A stretch of 64,000 nucleotides of DNA from Hyalella azteca (taxonomy: Eukaryota; Arthropoda; Malacostraca; Amphipoda; Hyalellidae). Positions 59,867 through 64,000 of this stretch are shown here, piece by piece. Location: NCBI RefSeq assembly GCF_000764305.2, contig NW_025932895.1:124001-188000 (forward strand), given 5' to 3'. Made by a program: the position numbers and the translations under genes. The notes beneath the pieces are model-generated. The model ran no database searches. It was not told the DNA's origin and saw nothing but the letters and a program-made list of their open reading frames with translations. The stretch's first letter is position 1. Each line of letters opens with the position of its first letter.

Positions 59867-60080
59867 CACTGTTAGAAAAAACGGTAAAAAAACGGTTCCA
59901 CTGGCGTTCTAGTGGCCGGTGGTCCCGTGAAAATAAACTGTTTCGGCGTTTTTATCAGATGTTTTACGGATTTCTAGTGTTAAATTAGAATAAAAACGGC
60001 GACACGGTGTTTCTTTTCACGTGCCGACCGGCCACTGAAACGCCGGTATAATACCGTTAACGGTAATTTTTCTAACAGTG
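59867..60080. mobile_element. 214-bp foldback MITE (CACTGTTAG ends)
   Basis: The ends are perfect inverted CACTGTTAGAAAAA. The inverted match extends over nearly the full length: for example GGCGTTCTAGTGGCCGGTGG in the left half pairs with the complement of CCGACCGGCCACTGAAACGCC in the right half. Only TG is shared by the two flanks, so the target duplication and superfamily stay uncertain; CACTG ends would be compatible with the CMC (CACTA/Chapaev-like) group. It has split the older ACGCGCTTCA repeat zone, so it is younger than that zone. Confidence 0.85.
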
Positions 60081-60697
60081 TGAAGAAACCTTCGCGAAAT
60101 GCGCTCGTTACAAGCAAGGCCAGGAACGCTTTTTACGTGGAGGGAAAAACACGCTCACCTGGCTGAAAAAGTAAGTTTGAGGGGCGAGGAAGAAACTCTT
60201 TGCGAGTGACTAAAAGAAAAGCTTTCCAGGCAAGAGTTTATCATTTTTCGATGTACTTAAAAGCCACATTTGTAATCGATTATTGTATGCATTTTCGGTT
60301 GTCCGCAGAATGCTTTTTTGGTTTCGATTATCAAGTTTTTTATGAACCGTTCTTATTATTAAAACGTATAAAGTCAGAAAGATAGAACGTATCCGTAATT
60401 AAAATATTAATATCAGTCAATTATACAGCCATTTTTGAGGGCAAATATTAAACAGACACTAATGCAGCGGCGTGCCGCTCTACGCAGGCAACGAAAAATC
60501 TCGCTTCTGGGGTATGTATATAATGCGCGCTCATCGCAGGCTATATAAGAAAAAAACGCGCTAAGCAGACAATGAAAAACTAATGCTTGGTCTGAAGAAA
60601 ACGACAAAAATATGAAGATAGAAAATACGGACGTAAAAATGTGTTTTTATACCATCTGTTTAAATTTTAGTATAAAGGTTATAAATGCTCAGAGTGG
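60081..60697. other. No gene recognised
   Basis: AAAACACGCTC-type repeat words persist to about 60230; the rest is AT-rich. Confidence 0.4.
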
Positions 60698-61172
60698 GCT
60701 TCACTGAAAAATAGCGCAGATGCAGGACGCAGTAATGAGGCAGCAAATGAAGCGTGCATGCAGTGAAGGCAGTAGGCCGTGCTTCACCAGAAAATAGCAC
60801 AGAAGCAGCAATGAGGCAGCAAATGAAGCGTGCATGCAGTGAAGGCAGTAGGCCGTGCTTCACCAGAAAATAGCACAGAAGCAGTAATGAAGCAGCAAAT
60901 GAAGCGTGCATGCAGTGAAGGCAGTAGGCCGTGCTTCACCAGAAAATAGCACAGAAGCAGTAATGAAGCAGCAAATGAAGCGTGCATGCAGTGAAGGCAG
61001 TAGGCTGGGCTTCACCAGAAAATAGCACAGAAGCAGTAATGAGGCAGCAAATGAAGCGTGCATGCGGTGAAGGCAGTAGGCTGTGCTTCACCAGAAAATA
61101 GCACAGAAGCAGTAATGAAGCAGCAAATGAAGCGTGCATGCGGTGAAGGCAGTAGGCCGGGCTTCACCAAAC
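60698..61172. repeat. 76-bp minisatellite, six units
   Basis: GCTTCACCAGAAAATAGCAC starts units at 60781, 60857, 60933, 61009 and 61085, exact 76-bp steps. A diverged 83-bp unit is at 60698 and a partial unit at 61161. 76 is not a multiple of three, so the staggered minus-strand MHASFAAS frames simply restart in each unit. Confidence 0.97.
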
Positions 61173-61784
61173 AATATTGATCCCTCACAGGCTGTGCCGT
61201 GGGAGCTCCCAAGTCCACTAGGACGGCAGCTCGATCAACGCCTCCACGGACACCGCGACACGCCGCGCTCTGCCATGCAACCAGATCTGCCGAGATGAAA
61301 TCAATTGTGATGCCATTGATTACTGTTTTTCCGGACACATCTACTGCATTAAATGATTCACGATGAAACTATTTTGCTGAATTTATTGATCAATCTCAAA
61401 CGCGATAGCCTTTTATATACAAATTCTACGTATTTAATGACGTTGGCATTTGTATATTATTTTCAGGTAGCTTCGGTCAATTAGCGTCGAAAGGCTCGAT
61501 CGAGTGTTTCGATTAAATAATAAGCTATGAGAGTGTGGAGTATAATTACGCGTTGCATCGTTCAGGACATCATCCATTATTCGAAGCTTTGTAACCGGAG
61601 GATGTTCATTGAGGCAAACTATCTTGGAGGAAGATAATTTACCCGTACGAATAATACGCGAATTCGAATTCTTCAAGGTTAAAATTCAAAGTGCGATGAG
61701 AAGCAATTGAATATAACAAGAATGCGAGTTTCATGCGGCAAGTGGCAGGTGGACAGTTCCGTCTTCATCTCAGTTTGAGGGACA
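61173..61784. other. No feature recognised
   Basis: A short GC-rich patch (61190-61290), then AT-rich. Confidence 0.4.
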
Positions 61785-61936
61785 GTGAACCTGTTCACCG
61801 TGAGCATGTTCACCGTGAGCCTGTTCACTGTGAACTTGTTCACTGCCTGTTCACCGTGAACCTGTTCACCGTGAGCCTGTTCACCATGAGCCTGTTCACC
61901 GTGAGCCTGTTCACCGTGAACCTGTTCACCGTGAAA
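61785..61936. repeat. 15-bp minisatellite with palindromic core
   Basis: CCTGTTCACCGTGAA/GAG repeats about ten times. GTTCACCGTGAAC is an almost perfect palindrome, so the array offers a row of small hairpins or dimeric binding sites at 15-bp steps. Poly-A (61970-61985) follows. Confidence 0.95.
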
Positions 61937-63180
61937 ATGAATAATAAATTAATTGACTTTTTAATAACAAAAAAAAAAAAAAAAATCAATGAAATAGAAA
62001 AATATCAGTTCACTGCTCAAACTTCTTTGTTTGCCTCTTTGTTCCAGTGAATCATAAAATGAATTCGGACATCCGAGTTTGAATTAATATAATTAATAAT
62101 TTGAGACCTTAGGTACGGAACGTGTTACTAATTCATATCAGTTGCATGGTTGCACAAGATTTTATCAAGGTTGAGGTTGAGCAGCTTTGTTTTCTTGCAC
62201 TAAGCTATTCTGTAAGAGGTACTTCAATAAAAAATTAGCGACAAATTTTGATATAAGTTTCGACTTAGCTAGCGCGCCATTTTGAAACATGAACTTCACT
62301 CAGTCCACTGCGTCCAAAAGAAAAGACACAAATAAATAACACGTACAAGAATCAAAACCAATAGTGTTAAAAAATCGCATCAAATAAATAGATTGCATAT
62401 TAACTGAAAATATTACCCTGTATCCATTTGAAGAGATTCGCCAATGAAGATCCGAAAACTTTAATTTATGAATATGGATTTGGCGCGAAATTTCCAGTGG
62501 CGCAATGTACAAAAGAAAACAATAGGAAGAATGTGTTTACAAAACATATTCAAGCATCTTCAGCATGACCAAAACTTTTCACACCGGAAATGAACACAAA
62601 ACACAGTTTTGTGTACCAGATAAATACCAGCCACAAAGCACAAGAACTTTGTGTTGTTCCTACTAATCTTCTGTTCAAATCACGTGGCTCGACGTGTTCC
62701 TCTTATCATGCATGCTGTCCAAACTCTGCACTAAATGCTATTCTATAATGAAGCAATCCACGCGCACCTACGTTATAAATAAATGAAAAAAACGGTTTAG
62801 TACTGAGCCATTGTACTTGAGTAACAGGAAAGTGGGCTGAGGAGCAGGCAAGTGTGCACCTTACGTCAGTCAGCTTGTGTTTCGGTACTAGCAGCAGCAG
62901 CAGCAGCGGTGGCAGCAGCAGCCTGGGATCAATAGCAAAGCACGGTGTGGAAGCTCACAGCAGAGACTCTTCACCCCACAATCCCTGACCCGCCTCACCA
63001 CATCCCATATGTACACTGGGGCAGCGTTCAAACTAAGGCCACGACAGCTGGGCTCATATGACTAAGAGAACAGTAGCGTATCACAACCATTCGTTCAACT
63101 AACTTTTTCGGGATAATTTACAATTGTAACGAATTTAACACTCCAACGTTATTGCCTACAACGTAACGTGGTCAACTCAC
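61937..63180. other. No gene recognised; small inverted repeats at 62590-62660
   Basis: ACACAAAACACAGTTTTGTGT (near 62593) and CACAAAG...CTTTGTG (near 62633) are adjacent hairpins. A (CAG)n run is at 62890-62924 inside a GC-richer island (62830-63060). Confidence 0.4.
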
Positions 63181-63390
63181 GTACTGAGATATGAGCAGCC
63201 GTACATGCAGTTGACCGAGTGCCTTACGTACTGAGAAATGATCAGCCGTACAAGCAGTTGGACGAGTGACTTACGTACTGAGAAATAATCAGCCAGCCGA
63301 GTGACTTACGTACTGAGAAATGATCAGCCGTACAAGCAGTTGACCGAGTGACTTACGTTCTGAGAAATGATCAGCCGTACAAGCAGGGTG
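63181..63390. repeat. 47-bp minisatellite, five units
   Basis: ACGTACTGAGAAATGATCAG recurs at 63179, 63226, 63273, 63308 and 63355; the fourth step is shortened to 35 bp by loss of the ACAAGCAGTTGG part. Confidence 0.9.
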
Positions 63391-63568
63391 TCAGGAGAGT
63401 GCCACCAAAATCAGCATCGGAATGAAGTTCGCAAAAAGCAGGGGCAATCTTCGTCCGCGTCTCCCTATAGCTGACAGCGCTGTGGTACCGAGGCGGTCAA
63501 AAGTTCGAGAGAGGTAGGATAGGCGACGGATCGGAATATTGCAGTGGGTAATTAGATTGTAAACAAGC
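63391..63568. other. No feature recognised
   Basis: Ordinary spacer. Confidence 0.4.
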
Positions 63569-63782
63569 ACTCAGATAAATGCAGTGAGCAACAGGATTTT
63601 TTAAAACTGCATCTCTCTCCCCATATGTGATGCACGACTAAGATAAAAAATATAAAAATCAAAATTCGACTAAAAACTCAAATAAATGCAGCGGGCAACA
63701 GGATTTTTTCAATACTTCAAGTCTTCCCTCACATGGTCTGCACGACTAAGATAAAAATATAGAAATAAAAATTCGACCTTCT
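63569..63782. repeat. 107-bp tandem duplication
   Basis: ACTCAGATAAATGCAGTGAG (63569) and ACTCAAATAAATGCAGCGGG (63676) begin two units that both continue to GCACGACTAAGATAAAAA and AAAATTCGAC. Confidence 0.85.
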
Positions 63783-64000
63783 ACAAATTTCGATGAAGAT
63801 TTTTTTCTACGCATCAGGTTTTGCGACATGCTTCGGCTAAATGGTTTGTCGGACTTGCACGCAAGATTGGGCTATGTGAGACCCTTAATTGGCACCATCA
63901 ATTGGGTTACAAACTTCAATTATTTGCTGATTGATGAAACCTGATAGTAAATCCAGTATTTAAAAGTAACAAAACGAGCGAGTGAATCCATTAAGTACGA
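63783..64000. other. No feature recognised
   Basis: AT-rich end of the window. Confidence 0.4.

Noticed and set aside
60660..61338. Series of staggered minus-strand frames beginning MHASFAAS
   Set aside because: They restart every 76 bp because of the tandem repeat; not separate genes.
1..64000. Known animal microRNAs, 5S rRNA, U1/U6 snRNA and telomeric repeats
   Set aside because: I looked for their conserved core words on both strands and saw none; a covariance-model scan would be decisive.

Overview
The window looks like non-coding DNA from an AT-rich metazoan nuclear genome, most likely an arthropod and plausibly an insect. The evidence is three tRNA genes without an encoded CCA end, textbook GT-AG splice sites, a hAT DNA transposon with a perfect 8-bp target-site duplication, a decayed CR1-type non-LTR retrotransposon, foldback MITEs, and a high density of minisatellites. 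No bacterial operon, ribosome-binding site or phage structure is present. I found no long intact host protein gene. Most open frames, including the longest, are chance frames, minisatellite translations or antisense shadows.

Layout. From 1 to 38 kb the sequence is AT-rich and holds two very convincing small minus-strand exons (1196-1242 and 17761-17781, the second a 21-nt microexon). A possible 5' leader exon ends at a strong minus-strand donor at 37341. If these belong to one transcript, most of the left half is intron of a minus-strand gene whose body continues beyond base 1. Inside this span are minisatellites (6.3-7.0, 9.5, 16.2-16.9, 36.3-37.3 kb), four copies of a dispersed ~140-bp repeat family, the hAT element (27502-28555) and a TA-flanked MITE (32869-33113).

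From 38 to 52 kb there is little to support beyond a 33-bp minisatellite, one 138-codon ATG-initiated frame of unknown meaning, and three plus-strand candidate terminal exons (46628, 49027, 50969) that have good 3' splice sites but no recognised protein. The 52.2-55.8 kb part carries tRNA-Gly(GCC) with a damaged T arm, tRNA-Asp(GTC) and tRNA-Ser(GCT). The last 8 kb is a repeat-dense zone: minisatellites of 40, ~12-14, 36, 76, 15 and 47 bp, a CR1 remnant that kept its ends and lost its catalytic core, and a 214-bp foldback MITE.

No pathway or multi-gene system can be argued for. The items most worth following are the microexon/upstream-ORF arrangement, paired cAMP-response-element motifs in three GC-rich islands, the dispersed ~140-bp repeat with sharp ends, and the structured foldback elements. 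All functional statements are inference from reading the sequence; no alignment or search was run.
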